Shown: positions 17,024 to 28,909 of the stretch, one piece after another
Layout: each line of letters starts with the position of its first letter
Position numbering within the stretch: position 1 is the stretch's first letter
Source of the DNA: Chrysophaeum taylorii
Taxonomy: Eukaryota; Sar; Pelagophyceae; Pelagomonadales; Pelagomonadaceae
Assembly: GCA_029834535.1 (NCBI GenBank)
Contig: JAQMWT010000526.1
Location: forward strand, 248,001-312,000
DNA: 64,000 nucleotides
Reading direction: 5' to 3'
Notes under the pieces: model-generated
What the model saw: the letters and a program-made list of their open reading frames with translations, nothing else
The model's database searches: none
What the model was told of the DNA's origin: nothing
Position numbers and translations under genes: made by a program

Positions 17024-17813
17024 TTAGGAACGGTCCGTGATGACGTCGCCCTTGGGCGCCTCCGCGAGACCCTCGAGCTTGGGGGCTTCTTCGATGATGA
17101 CGTCAGGGGCAGCCGGGGATCCGCCAGCGGCCTTGCGCACGATTAATTCGCGATTGAGCTGGGCGACCATACAGCCGGCAGTAGAAAAGAAGACGACGTC
17201 GGCGATGCAGTCGATGATCGCGGCACAGTCTCGGAAAGAGTCGTTGACGATGGCCAAGATGTGGCAAATGCAGGCGAGGCACTGGATGCAGTTGTTGAAT
17301 CGGATGAGGCGGTTGTCGCAGGGATCGGGTTGGATTTGGTACATGTCCATGGCGAGAAGACGCGAGCCGGTGATGACGAGACCCGGGCAGATGCAGGCCT
17401 CGAGGCAGAGGCAGCAAGTCGGGCAAGACGACTCGTAGCAGCCGCAGCACCCGCAACGACCGGGGTTCCATAGGCCGCAGCAGCATTTCGGAAGGTAGCC
17501 CTGTCCGCACCTGGCGAGAAAGGTTCGACAGCACGTCAACAACTAAAGCTGCGCACTGGTAGTTTTGTAGACCGCTGCCGGGCTGCTGGGCCTCGAGGAC
17601 ACGCTTTCTCATGGTGTATTGCACGCAGCACCAGCTGCATGGGAGACACCCGATGCAGCAGCAGCAGGGAGCCTCGCACGGAGCGTCGCACAAACGGATG
17701 TCCCAGTTGTTGTTGTAGTTGTGGAACTTGGCGTACATGACTCCTTTGCCTGACTTCGAGTTTTGGGGCGGCGCCGAGCTGAAGCAGCAGCAGCACGCAT
17801 CATCGCAGGGCAT
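17024..17813 (-). CDS. Cys-rich PLAC8-like protein (plant At4g23470-type)
   Basis: Two exons on the minus strand, 17813-17557 and 17510-17024, separated by a 46-nt intron (17511-17556; GTGCGC donor, CTCGCCAG acceptor); 247 residues. Splicing joins GLQNYQ to CGQGYLPKCCCG in frame; unspliced, the two halves lie in different frames. Cys clusters run through the protein: DDACCCCFSS, CEAPCCCCIGCLPCSWCC, KCCCGLWNPGRCGCCGCYES, SCPTCCLCLEACICPG. A block with RLLAMDMYQIQPDPCDNRLI and two weak hydrophobic segments follow. This order resembles the small plant and protist PLAC8-related proteins that are membrane-associated; their biochemical role is not settled. The ATG at 17813 is preceded by a (CAT)n repeat on this strand, and an ATG 30 bases upstream would only add Ile residues. 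Confidence 0.7.
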
Positions 17814-17986
17814 CTTGATGATGATGATGATGATGGTGTCCAAGAGAAGAGAACTCTCGCGCGCTCACCTTTCAGCCGGTAAAAATTTTGGACCTTTTTT
17901 TTTTTCTTTTTAATAACCTTCCCCACAAAACCCTTCTTCTTCTTCTTCTTCGTGGCAATAAAGATACATATCTTTCTTAACCGACG
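17814..17986. promoter_or_regulatory. Divergent 173-bp promoter with GAT and TTC repeats
   Basis: Lies between the PLAC8-like gene and the coiled-coil gene, which point apart. It holds a (GAT)n tract at about 17817-17834, a T-rich stretch at about 17896-17912 and a (TTC)n tract at about 17935-17951. These simple repeats are seen; promoter function is inferred from position. Confidence 0.45.
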
Positions 17987-18727
17987 ATGATGGTTTCGAG
18001 ACGCGAGCAGTCGGCGTTCTCGAGCGCCATGCTCAACGCGAAACAGAAGAACCGGCAGGCTGAGGCAGACCGGCAGCTCTTGTTGAATCGCATCGCGTTG
18101 CTTAAAAAGGAGGAACACCGCGCCTGGAGCAAAATCCAGAAGACAAAGTCGCGCGCCGAAGAAATTTTGTCGATCCGCGTCGAACACGAGCAAGAGAGCT
18201 TGGCTCGGGAAGAAAAGCAGCGACGGGAAGTGGTGCGACAGAAGCAGGAGGTCGAGGCCAATCTCGCAGCCGAAGAGCAAGCGCGCAAACACCGCCAGAA
18301 GCAGGCGCGGGCGATCCTCGCGGCGAAACGCGACGAAGTCCACCGGGTCCGCGAGGAAGCCGCCAAGGCACGCGAGGATATTCGCACCCAGCGTCTCGAG
18401 GATGTGATCGAAAAGCAACATCGAAGGGCAGTCATCAAGCAGCACGAGGACGAGGTCAGGCGAAAGCGCGACGTCGAGAGAAAGCACGCGATCGAGGCCA
18501 ACAAGCGAAATTACGAGGAGCGCGTCGCCCAGCAGCTCATCGAGACTCAGGACAAGGAGCGTCAGGTCATGAAGATGGAGCGCAAGGAAATGCAGCTCAT
18601 CCAGAAACTCAAGAAGACCCAGATCATGCAGCAGCAGGCTTTCGAGGACCTCGAGCACGCTCTCAACGGCGACCTCGCCCAAGTCGTCGACCCTCAGACC
18701 TTTTCACGCTCACACGACACAAGATGA
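17987..18727 (+). CDS. Long coiled-coil protein of unknown function
   Basis: 246 residues, almost entirely predicted helix with heptad-like spacing of Leu/Ile/Ala among Lys, Arg, Glu and Gln (for example ARKHRQKQARAILAAKRDEV and ERKEMQLIQKLKKTQIMQQQ). No signal peptide, membrane segment or zinc site. The Arg/Lys/Glu-rich single helix is typical of cytoskeletal or axonemal proteins. No specific family is recognised. The gene is intronless and ends convergent with the multi-C2 gene 450 bases away. Confidence 0.7.
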   Translation: MMVSRREQSAFSSAMLNAKQKNRQAEADRQLLLNRIALLKKEEHRAWSKIQKTKSRAEEILSIRVEHEQESLAREEKQRREVVRQKQEVEANLAAEEQARKHRQKQARAILAAKRDEVHRVREEAAKAREDIRTQRLEDVIEKQHRRAVIKQHEDEVRRKRDVERKHAIEANKRNYEERVAQQLIETQDKERQVMKMERKEMQLIQKLKKTQIMQQQAFEDLEHALNGDLAQVVDPQTFSRSHDTR

Positions 18728-19179
18728 AGCTCGATCACTGCAACCGGAGAGGCATCCTGTGCTCATGGACCTGACGGCCTCATCATCATATTTGGAGTGT
18801 AAAGGAAGGCCCTTGCTTACTTGGATGGGAGGATCGCAGTTACCACATACTTATTGCTGTTAAACACCAACAAAGGTCGCCGCCGCGCGGCACGTGAGGG
18901 TACACTCGCAGAATAAATAAACCCGCGGAATGATGCTAAGACCCTAATGCATGCGCGTGGGAGCGGGTGTTTTGTCGGTGTACGTAGGACAGGCCTGCAA
19001 CGCAGATCATACATGACGAGCGGCTCTTTATTATACGGGCACACGGGTGGCAGCAGCGTAGGTGCACAAAAAGATGCGGCAAGGCGAACGAGGTGGGACA
19101 GCAGAACGAGGGTCACGAGAGCCAGCCGGACACGAAATCGGCGGCGGGCGGCGCTAGAAGGGGGCTTTTATGCTATACA
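18728..19179. other. Convergent intergenic region
   Basis: About 450 bases between two convergent gene ends. No coding frame with recognisable content, no repeat and no RNA gene seen. Confidence 0.45.
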
Positions 19180-21891
19180 TCAGGCGTCTTCTTCGTCGTC
19201 CTCCTCCTCCAGAGCGTGGTCGATCGCGAGCGGCGACTTGTGGTGAGACGAGGAGAAGAGGCCCGTGAAGACGCCCGAGATGATTTGGTTGGTCGCGTCG
19301 ACGAGCGATACTTCGGACAAGACGGGGCGCACCGTGGCGGTGACCATGTACCAGACGAGCGTGTAGAGATCGCAGCCGGCCTCGCCGCGGCGCGGCTTGA
19401 GCTTGTCTCTGAGGTCGAGCTTTTCGAGAAAAATCGCGCGATTAGAGTTGTCTGTGGTGTACCCCTGGAAGAGGGCCTTGAGGTGAAAGCGCACGCGGTT
19501 GAGCTCAAAACTCTGGACGTCGAAGAGGACGGGAAAGTCTCTGAGCATATTGGCGAGCTGACGGCGATTGCCGAGCTTCAAAGTAGTCTCGGCCGAGTTT
19601 TGCTGGAGCTGCTCGAGAGCGGTGAGTTTTTTCGGGATGTGCATGATCTGGTCGTGCGTTTTTCCGTGCTTGTCGTACCACCAGACGAGCTCGAGGTCGA
19701 CGTAAGCCTCCTTCTCCGGCGCGACGAGGAAGTCCGAGTCTCGGAGTTGCATCATACCCGACATCGCGAACGAGCCGCGCTTTTTGGTTCCCACGACGTC
19801 GTAGCCGTGGACGTTCTCGGGCGCGAGGACTAACATCTTCAACGTGGTGATCCACTGACCGACCAAGGACCCGTAGTTGTCCTTGACCGTAATCTTGACG
19901 ACGGCCGACGGGTCGACGACGTTGATGTTGGCGGCCGCGTGGAAGCCGGTCGCGACGCCGTCCGTGACCTGGGACGAGCCAAAGTGTACCGTCTGGCGCC
20001 GGAGGTGCGCCGTCACGGTGACCTGGCGGGGGGCCCGCTTGGCGGCCGTGGTGTGCCTCGGCGACCTGCGCCAGGGCGCGAGGGTACGCGAGAGTTTGCG
20101 GACGGCCGAGACGGCCGTCTTCTTGCGCGCCGCCGAGGCCCTGGATATCGCTTCGTCGGTGACGGCGCCTTTGTGCCATTCGACCTTGCGGACGATGATG
20201 GTGAGCGTGTTGGGCGCCGGCTCGCGGCGCCCGAGACATTGGCGGATCTTTCCTTGGGCGAGCTTGCGGACGTAGTTATTGACGTTGAACTCGTCGTTGA
20301 CCGCGCTGATGTCGAACGAGACGCACGGATCGTCCACGCTCAGCTCGAGAGAGACGGTCGCGAGTCGCGTCGGCTCGTAATAGCGGTACGTATTCCGGAG
20401 CTCGTCGTGGACGCTCGGAAAGGGACGCCACGCGATGGCGACGTCGGGGGCCGGAGTGTCGAGGTGGGTCTTGTGGAACGCGAGCGATACCTCGCCGCCC
20501 GGCTTGCCGCGCTTGGTAATCGTCGCCGTCGTCTCGCCTTGGGCGTCGACGATGTCCAACAGATTGGGGATGATGGCGACCCCGATCAAATCGTCGGAGG
20601 TCGCGATGTCGAAATCGTAGACGGCCACGACCGCCACCCTGCCCCCCTCGAACTTGGACCTAAGGATCGCGAGGTCGAGCGTCAACGGATTCCACGACGG
20701 GTTCAAGTTCCGCTCGACGTATTCGGTCTTGAACACCTGAACGAGGGTGTCGGCGTCGAAGTTGGCGTTGTGGGTTGAGGTCGCCTTGGCGGCCTCCTCG
20801 GGCGTCGCGGCGAGCAAAAACGCGTACGGATCCGACGAGTCGCCGAGAAGCTTAGAATGATCCTTCGCGGCGAGGTCGGAGGCTCTCGCCGACACGACGC
20901 AGTGCGTGTCCTCCGCCGCCATTTTCTTATGACACGGCGGCGGATCGTACTTGACGCGGCGCTGGAACGCCGCGAGGAGACGTCGCGCGAGAAAGGCAGG
21001 GTCGACGCCGACGCGGAGGTCGATAAACGAAGCAGAAACAAAATTCTGGTGAAAGTACTTGCCGTCGGGATCGTTCGCAAGCGCGAAGTCTTCGACCTCC
21101 AAGTTGAGCTGCAGGATTCGCCGGTCATCCTTCTTCGCAAAGCTAAACACGAATCGAACCGCCGACACCGACAGGTTCAAGCCGGGGACGGCGACCGCGA
21201 GGATTGCCGTCAAAGCGGCGCCTAAGAGCATCGGGACCTCGAGCGCGAACCACGCGGCACCCAGCACCACGACGCCGCGCGCGAGCATCCTCGAGAGCCG
21301 TCGCGCCACCCCATACGACACAAGCAAAGACAGCACCATTATAGGCCGCCAGAAATCCAACACGAAGGGAGGAACGACCGGCTCGAGAGGCTTTGGCGAC
21401 CACGCCGCGACGCGCAGCTCGCCGTTCGGCTTACCCTTCTTCTCGATCCCCAACCTCATCTCCTTTGCCTTCTCCTCGCTGTGCGCCACGATATCGGTGA
21501 CCTTGACGAGTGCGTGCCCGAGGGTGTGCGTATCGTTGAGGTCAGTTTTCAACCTCTCGAACACTACGAACTTGACGACCGCGCCCTTTCGTTGCGCGGC
21601 CGACATGAAGTGCGACTCGACGCGGATCAGGTTCGCATCTTTCCCCTCCCCTGCGACCACGCTCGTCCAATCCGCGCCCTGCTTGGTGAGGTTCTTGGGC
21701 CGCGCCGACGTCTTCGTCACGCGCCCGCCAGAGGTCGACGGGGGCACGATCAGCTTAGCCCCGACAGTCACCATGCGCGACCCCCGCCCAAATATACCCT
21801 TCGAGTGCGCGTCCCGCACCTCTAGCACGCGCCCGAATATAGTCCCGCCCGCCGTCGGCGCAGACGGGGACCCGATGCTCCAAGTCACCAT
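19180..21891 (-). CDS. Multi-C2-domain membrane-anchored protein
   Basis: 903 residues. Residues 1-150 look like a divergent C2 or beta-sandwich (KFVVFERLKTDLNDTHTLGH, ALVKVTDIVAHSEE). A hydrophobic hairpin lies at about 185-250 (LDFWRPIMVLSLLVSYGVA and AAWFALEVPMLLGAALTAIL, then a third hydrophobic stretch). A clearer C2 domain covers about 330-470, with YDFDIATSDDLIGVAIIPNL giving the Asp-rich calcium loop. Further beta-rich sequence at 540-740 (TLTIIVRKVEWHKG, VVKITVKDNYGSLVGQWITT) is probably another C2. The order hairpin then C2 domains recalls extended synaptotagmins and MCTP proteins of ER contact sites, but no SMP lipid-transfer domain is recognised. Likely role is calcium-dependent membrane tethering or lipid handling. 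Confidence 0.6.
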   Translation of the reverse strand: MVTWSIGSPSAPTAGGTIFGRVLEVRDAHSKGIFGRGSRMVTVGAKLIVPPSTSGGRVTKTSARPKNLTKQGADWTSVVAGEGKDANLIRVESHFMSAAQRKGAVVKFVVFERLKTDLNDTHTLGHALVKVTDIVAHSEEKAKEMRLGIEKKGKPNGELRVAAWSPKPLEPVVPPFVLDFWRPIMVLSLLVSYGVARRLSRMLARGVVVLGAAWFALEVPMLLGAALTAILAVAVPGLNLSVSAVRFVFSFAKKDDRRILQLNLEVEDFALANDPDGKYFHQNFVSASFIDLRVGVDPAFLARRLLAAFQRRVKYDPPPCHKKMAAEDTHCVVSARASDLAAKDHSKLLGDSSDPYAFLLAATPEEAAKATSTHNANFDADTLVQVFKTEYVERNLNPSWNPLTLDLAILRSKFEGGRVAVVAVYDFDIATSDDLIGVAIIPNLLDIVDAQGETTATITKRGKPGGEVSLAFHKTHLDTPAPDVAIAWRPFPSVHDELRNTYRYYEPTRLATVSLELSVDDPCVSFDISAVNDEFNVNNYVRKLAQGKIRQCLGRREPAPNTLTIIVRKVEWHKGAVTDEAISRASAARKKTAVSAVRKLSRTLAPWRRSPRHTTAAKRAPRQVTVTAHLRRQTVHFGSSQVTDGVATGFHAAANINVVDPSAVVKITVKDNYGSLVGQWITTLKMLVLAPENVHGYDVVGTKKRGSFAMSGMMQLRDSDFLVAPEKEAYVDLELVWWYDKHGKTHDQIMHIPKKLTALEQLQQNSAETTLKLGNRRQLANMLRDFPVLFDVQSFELNRVRFHLKALFQGYTTDNSNRAIFLEKLDLRDKLKPRRGEAGCDLYTLVWYMVTATVRPVLSEVSLVDATNQIISGVFTGLFSSSHHKSPLAIDHALEEEDDEEDA

Positions 21892-22026
21892 CTACCTGGC
21901 TCTCCGGCCCCTTCAACTCCTCTCTCCCTCGAGAGAACAGAACTTCAGAATTAAGAAAATGATCTGAATATCTGTGGTGGTCGAAAAGGTATAGGGTTTA
22001 GTACTGGAAAAGCTCCCTAAACCGAA

Positions 22027-23660
22027 ACCGTCGATGACGACGAGGAGTCCGAGGTCGATGACGACGCGGACGAGTCGGGAAACGTGCGGGCGCGCGGTCC
22101 ACGTCCGCGCAAGCGTCATGGAGTAGCTACGGCCAGCACTCACGCGGAGAGCGTTATCCGTGGTGTGGCTCGTCGGCGTGTCGAAGACGATCGGGAAGGT
22201 CGGATCCGGCTCAGCGTAGATGCTCGCTCGACTGGAACCTCCAGGGGCAGGAAGCGGAGTCTGAGCTCGACGTCTTCTCTTCCGTCTCCGACGAGTGGGT
22301 CATCTGCGTCGTCCGCCCCGCTCGAGCCGCCGCCCGCCGCACTCGAGGTGACCGCGTGCACCCAGTGCGAGCCCTCATCACCGAGCAGTGCACGCTGGCT
22401 TTGCGGTCGGCCAAGGAGATAGCGCGGTGCAAGCGGCCTACTCGCTACATCTACGCGCGGCTTCAAGCGTGCTTGTCACACAGCTCCGCCTTCGGCAACT
22501 ACGTGGTCCACCAGTCCTGCCTCTGCGCTACCTTCGGCGTCTCGCCAGACTTTCTCACAAAAACCCACCACTACATCGTCCACGAACTGCGATGCCAGGG
22601 GGGATTCGCTCTACCGAAGTATAGTAGTGAAACGAGTCGATGATCTGCTTGAGCTCATTGCCATAGTAAGGCTTGTGGTGGCTAATGCCTTTGGGGTCTC
22701 CTTCGCAAGTCTTGATCATGCCGATGGCCGCTTCAATCTTCTCGGGGGAGCGAGCTTCCAGCTTGTGGTATGTTTCCTGCTCGACGCAGACGGCGCTGTC
22801 CTCCTTGGGGAGCTTGAAGAGGCGGACCCAGCAGACGCGGGAAGTAGGCTCGGTGCCGGCGGGCCGTAGAGGCAGGTCCCGTCGCCGATGCCGCCATAGC
22901 CCCGCCGCAACAGGGCACGGCGCATGACCTACTTTCGAGACCGATGCGCGAGATTGTTCGCCGCTTTCCTGACAGAGGCCGATGTGAAGGACCGTCCGCG
23001 TTCGGTAGTCGGCTAATCCAACGGCGGGTCGGCGACAAACTCCAGGTCATTCGACACCTGGCCGTCGTCGTCGGCAAGGAAGATGAAGGTGCGAAACTTG
23101 GTGATGTTGCCCACGGGCTCGAAGAGCATGCCCGAGGCCTTCTTGTAGTGTTTTAATATTGCTACGTCATAGGCGCGAGCTGTCACATACTGAGAGAACG
23201 CCTCGTTCAACATCCCGTGATTGAAGACGACCTGGCCGTTGAAGGCCCCAGCCGTCTTTTGGGCAGTGACGTCGCATTCGAACTTGGTGTGACCCGGGGT
23301 CATGAAGTGGATGAAGTATGCATCTGCAACTTTCTGGGTCAGCAGCTCCAGGGCCAAAGCGCCCAAGCAATATTGAGATTGTTCGTGCCGCTGCAGTTAT
23401 ACATGAACTGCACCAGGATCCGGATGAAGGGATGCGGCACGCAGGAGAAAGGACGTTCGCTGGACCGCTCAACATCGTTGGAGCTAGCCGTAACTGCCAT
23501 CTCCACTCTCGGCGCCCCTGTTAAAATCCCCAATAATAGCGCGTCGGGGGTCGGGGGGTGATAACTTTTGTCAATTCCCCTCAAAACGACGGCGTGACCG
23601 TCTCGAGCTCGTAACTCGGGTCCAATGTCGAGTTTCGCGCCGCTCAAGCGCCAGAAGATG
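22027..23660. mobile_element. Broken transposase-like remnant in two opposed parts
   Basis: The left part (about 22027-22640) reads rightward, beginning with an acidic stretch and including YVVHQSCLCATFGVSPDFL. The right part (about 23660-23010) reads leftward with NCSGTNNLNIAWALW and FIHFMTPGHTKFECD. The pattern NCSGxNxN...GHTKF.CD is seen in DDE-like transposase families of many algae and animals. The two parts face each other and neither is open throughout, so the element is a fossil. The exact superfamily is not certain. Confidence 0.45.
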
Positions 23661-26600
23661 CGCCTAGCCTAGCCCGTCATGACTGACGCGATTTACTCAA
23701 AACTTCAAGGGCCCATTAAATCCGTTTAGCTAAAACCCTCAGTATCTCAGTGCTGGCTGGAAGCGAACCTCACGACGCGCCTCCGCTCTCTCGCCGGTTC
23801 CGACGACACTGCCGTTCTCGATGTCTTGTACTCGGATCTTGTGGGATGTATGACAGGCGCTGCTGCTGCTGTGGCGACTGAACGACGCCCGCGTTTTGCG
23901 TCCCGCGTCAGCCTGCGAGCCCAAGATGCCACGACCGAGCTACGTCCTCGTCGACGAGCCCTACGTACCTTGGTGATCGTGTCGGGTAAAGGGGGCGTGG
24001 TCATCGCGCTCGCGCGTTTTCGCGACTCGCACGCGAGGACGCCCTCTCTCTGAACTTCCTGGGCGTTGACCTTCAGAGGTGGGTGATCTCATGGATGCCT
24101 CATCGGTCCCTCTGAACGACGCGGATGTCGTCGCCCGTCGACGACGTGCGGACGCTCGTGTTCGGCTTGATCACCATCTCGCACATTGGCAGCTTCAGCT
24201 CAATCACGTGGACTCCGAGTACCGCTCATGGCTCCACGCTGCCGAGCAGGAGCTTTTACTCGAGCTCGCCGAAATGCGCGACGATGCCGATTGCGTTCGT
24301 GTTCGTAACCTGGTTCGTGCCGTCTTGGCGCGAGGCCGAAAGGGCGACAAATACGCTTCGATTGTCAGCCGTGACGCCGACGAATTGCGGATCCATAGTG
24401 AACCAGCGGGTGTCGCCCGCGTTTTGGTCCTCCGTTTCCACAGCTGGATGGGCGGAGGTTCACGACGCTTCGGGTACCAGACCACAGCTCTTGATGACCT
24501 GGGCCCTTGCGGACGACATCTACGTTGACAAATTGCGGCGTTTGGTTCCGACATCGACCTTGCAGCTGCGGATATCCCGGCAAATTCGCCCCTGTACTCG
24601 ACCATTTGCGCCGCAAGCCAAATGTGGATGAATCGCACTACGCAAATGTCCTGGCTCCTCTTACACGAGAGAAGTGGGACCGTTACTGGTCTACGCGGTG
24701 TTCCGGCAAAACACCAGGCCTCTCTGGTGTCACGGTTGACATGGTTAAAGGCCTTCTTCCAGAGCAACATGACGACCTTTTGCGTCTACTCAATTCTGCT
24801 TGCGCGGCGCGTCATATATTCCCGGAGTGGAAGGAGTGGGCTATTGTTCCAATCCCCAAGATCCCGAGCAATCCGAGCGTAGAGATGTCGCGTCCCATCA
24901 CGCTGTTGGACACCATCATGAAGGCCTACTGGTCCGTGATCTTCGGCCGCATTACACCTATCTGGGAACATTGAAAAATTTTCGATGCCGGGCAATATGG
25001 TTCACGGGCTGGTAGTGACGTTCAGACGCCACTCGCAATCGCTGTGTCTTTGTCTGAATTGGCCTATGCGGACCATGTGCCCTTGCTTGCAGTTGCCCAA
25101 GACATTTCGAAGGCCTACGATAGTGTTCCTGTTTGGTTAGGCAAGGAAATGGCCTTACGTCGCTTTGGATTACCCGACTTTTTTATCGACTACTACCTAC
25201 ATCAGGATATTGGTAATCGGGCACAGGTCGTCACAGCGTACGGCACATCAACATCCCTCTTGGGGGACGATGAGGGATCCTTCTACTTTGCCCGCGGTAC
25301 TGCCCAAGGTGCGTCCGAATCACCTAATATCTGGTTGGCATTTTTTTCTATAATGTCAGATATGCAAACGAACCCTCGTCTTGTTCCCGAGGGCCATCTC
25401 GAAGTCACGGGGTCGGGATTGCGGCGCCCTCCCGAGTTTGGTTCTCCTTGTATTCCCACTCTTGCCACCCATGACCTCACTCGCACCACGGCCGGCTTAT
25501 GCTTTGTCGATGATGCTTTGTGGTATTCGATTACGCGCCGCGGCTTAGAGCTACGGGTCATTGTTTGCAACCTCTTCTTTGACTTCTTCGCAATCCAATT
25601 CAACATCACGAAAACCAATGCGCTGGGACTCGAGCGGTTCAAGGCCCCCCTCGATCTCGCGGCGCAGAACTGGCGGCCTTGGGTGTACGATACCGCCGTG
25701 TTATTTCGTCATGGACGCTTACAGCTCGGTGTTGATGACCCGGGTCACATTGGGCCTTTATCAGCCAAACGTGGTGAAATTTATGTTATTCCGTTTGACC
25801 ACGGTGTGCGGTACTTGGGGATCCATTGGTCTCCCGCAAGCGAGTATCTTGACGTTGCAGATTCAATTCGTCATATTGTCGACGATTTTGTGGCTAAGCT
25901 CCGCGTCGTTCCGGTATCCCCGGATAGCACACGCTACCTTCTTGACCAAGTGATCTGGAGCAAGCTTGCCTATCGTTTTCGTTTTGAGCGTTTCGAACAG
26001 CGCTTTGTGGATTCACTTCAACGTGAAGTGGAGTCTCTGTTGTTGAAGCGAGCACGTTTGGGCGAACGAACTAATCGGTTGGTTTTACAAACACCCGTAA
26101 ACCTCGGAGGTGCCGGCTTACCATCCTAGGTTGACAAAATTTATCATGCGGATCGTCTGGAGTGGATGACGCGTTTGTTGCATCGGGGTGGCCTCGCGAC
26201 ACGGTTGATTGAGGCGCTCATTTGTCAGGCTCAAGTGCGTTTTGGCGCCAGTTCCCTCGTCTTCGAATCCAGCCATGCTGCAAATGCCAAATGGATCACC
26301 TCTATTGCCACGGACCGCACACGTATCGGGTGGGTGGAGGGCACCATCGTATGGGCCAGTGCGAATGACGTGCAACTTACTGGGGGTGGTCCACTCCCTG
26401 GCTCCGCTGCTCCGTCTGATCGTACAGTTGTCGATCTTGCGCTCGCTGTTGGTTGGCCGGTCCCTGATATTATCAAGCTACAGTGGGTGTGCCACGAGAA
26501 CGAGGTCTGGTGGTCCACTTCCTTCCTCGCGGCTGACGGATATACCTTCCATGACGCATGTATTCCTCGTTCAGCGGTGGACCGTGCTTGGTTCGTCGCG

Positions 26601-26723
26601 CGCTTGAAGACATTACTCCATGTGGATGCTGCCGGCCTTGTTGAGCCCGAATTTCGGGCCGATCGCGCCATTGCAGGTATCATCCGTGGTGACGTTGCCT
26701 TGAGCATGTTTGACGGCCACCTG

Positions 26724-26776
26724 CGTATAGTTGAGGTGCAAGACACATATATATGTATAGTTGAGGTGCAAGACAC
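26724..26776 (+). repeat. 30-bp in-frame tandem duplication inside LINE A
   Basis: GTATAGTTGAGGTGCAAGAC at 26724 recurs at 26754, a 30-base period that keeps the frame and doubles IVEVQDT. Seen directly; probably a replication or reverse-transcription slip in this copy. Confidence 0.7.
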
Positions 26777-28553
26777 AGATGGTGATAACGCGCTTGTCTG
26801 TGAATTGGAATCTCGGACATATCGCCGCGAGCTGTAGCCAGGTACAGCTGACGGTAAACTCGAAAGGGCTTGGTACGAGGGTCGTATCCACGGTGTCACG
26901 GGCCGCGGTAGACACACACGCATCCTGTTTTGCGCTGGCGATGACCAGTACTCTTTGACCCCAAGGGCTGTGCGACCGTTTCGTGTGCTTCCCTATGATT
27001 TGTCACTTGACTGGGATCCTGCAGCATGGTTTGTCCCGAAAGCCACGGCCGTTACGGTCTCTTGCGTCGGTATGCGTCGCCTTCCGGTGAAACATCGCCG
27101 CCCCGCTGGCGAGTTTCATCGGGAACCTTTCTCTTTGCCGCTAAGTCCCGCTGCAATGCGTAACGAAAGTAATTGTTTCCATACCCGCCGCCGCGCATTC
27201 GACCCCGCCTCCCACGTCCTCCACTCTCCCCCGACCTCGGTTCGGGCACCTACGCTGCGACTGTCGCCGCCCGGTTTCCTATGTGGGCAGCGCCTCGTTC
27301 TGCGCTTGATGGCCGTGGTTCTAGACCGCCCATCGATCATCTCTACATGGCCAGTGACGGATCCGTGTCCAAAGGTGAGGGCGGAGCTGTTGTAGCCATT
27401 TTCGATGCTTTGGCCCCTCGCCTCTACAGTTTCGCTTTGCGGGTCGCTCCCGGTCCTGGAACTCTATCTGCGTATCGTGCTGAGGTCATGGGCATCTATG
27501 CCGCACAAGCTGCACTCTGGTCCCTACGTGATGTACTCCCTCGGTTACCTGTGAAAGCTGTTCTTGACAATAAAGGCGCTGTGCTCGCACGTTCTGGCCT
27601 CTCGCAGCGCGTGCCAGTCACACCCAGCGATATATGGGATGAGATTGCGCACTTCACTTCACGCTTAACGACACATTTTGGTTCATTTGACCTCGAGTGG
27701 GTGCAAGGCCACCCGGAACGTCGCAAATCTTCTTCCCAGTTCACCTTTGTCGAGTATCTCCAACATCTTCGTGATGGCCTTGCGGCGCGTGGCCGGTGTG
27801 GAGCGGGTGCGGATGACCCTTCTTGCACGCATTTCTGCCATGGCCGACGTTGGTTTGTCACTTTCCAGCGGCGCCATCTGTTTGATGGGGTTTGCTCCAC
27901 TTTGCTGACGCAGCTTGGCATTGCCGCCTTCGTCCTTATGAGCCTGCCGACTTCCTTCCTCTCAATTTGCTCTTACGGATATCTTTTTGTCGGCCCGTGC
28001 AAGTCATTCATGACGAGTGCCATGCAGGTTAAGTTCCTCATGGCGCAATTGGCCACACGACAGCGCTCTGCTGCCTGGGGATTTGTTGTCCCTGATCACA
28101 CGTATCGCTGTTGTCGCCGCCCTGGTTCTTCCGAGTCCCTTCACCATCTTCTGACTACTTGCTCACACCCCACTTTGACGACGGCGAGACAGAGTTATGT
28201 GGCGTGGCTACTCTGCTGCTCCATTCGCTTGTACTTGCCAGCTTGACTTTACAGGACTGGTTGTCTTCACGTCTCTCTGCTTCCCACACTGCTCTTGTGC
28301 TTGATCTACGACCACGACGTTCGTCTGCCGTACCCTTCGCATATGGCACCGACGCTGCTTACGACTTCGTGCGCGGTCGTTTGCCGGCGGCGCTTATTGA
28401 CATCCTTGTTGCTCGTGACGTCGATGCTGATGACGTGTGGTTATATCGTCTTCTCGCGACATTTGGCCGCCTCGCCCGGACCAAATTATGGAGGCCTGTT
28501 TGGGAGGTCTGCCATCATGCTGCAACCGTCGCTTAGCGTCGTCTCCTCGTGTC

Positions 28554-28595
28554 TATTTTATTTATTTATTTATTTATTTACTTATTTATTTACTT

Positions 28596-28629
<34 letters not shown>

Positions 28630-28630
28630 A
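28554..28630 (+). repeat. (TTTA)n microsatellite in the LINE A 3' region
   Basis: About 18 near-perfect TTTA units with two TTAC/TTAA variants, 20 bases after the LINE stop codon. Confidence 0.9.
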
Positions 28631-28876
28631 CATTTAATTTCATCACCACGCCTGCTACTCTCTATTCTTCTTTCCCCTCACCCTCTTTGAGCTCCTTGCG
28701 TCACTCCTTCTTGCCTTGCTCCCTTCTTCCTACCTTTGCCTCTGATGGGAATGTGCGTTCTTGCTTCATCCGTCTTCCCCTCTGCGCGCTTATCTTTTGT
28801 ATGTATTCTTGGTGCTTCCTTGTTTCCTTGCGCTCATCCATTCTGGCTCTTTGAGCCCGGGAGTTGCAAACCATAA

Positions 28877-28877
28877 C

Positions 28878-28908
<31 letters not shown>

Positions 28909-28909
28909 G
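28877..28909 (+). repeat. (AAT)n tail of LINE A
   Basis: Eleven AAT-type units directly after the conserved LINE A 3' end, so probably its tail. Confidence 0.7.
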
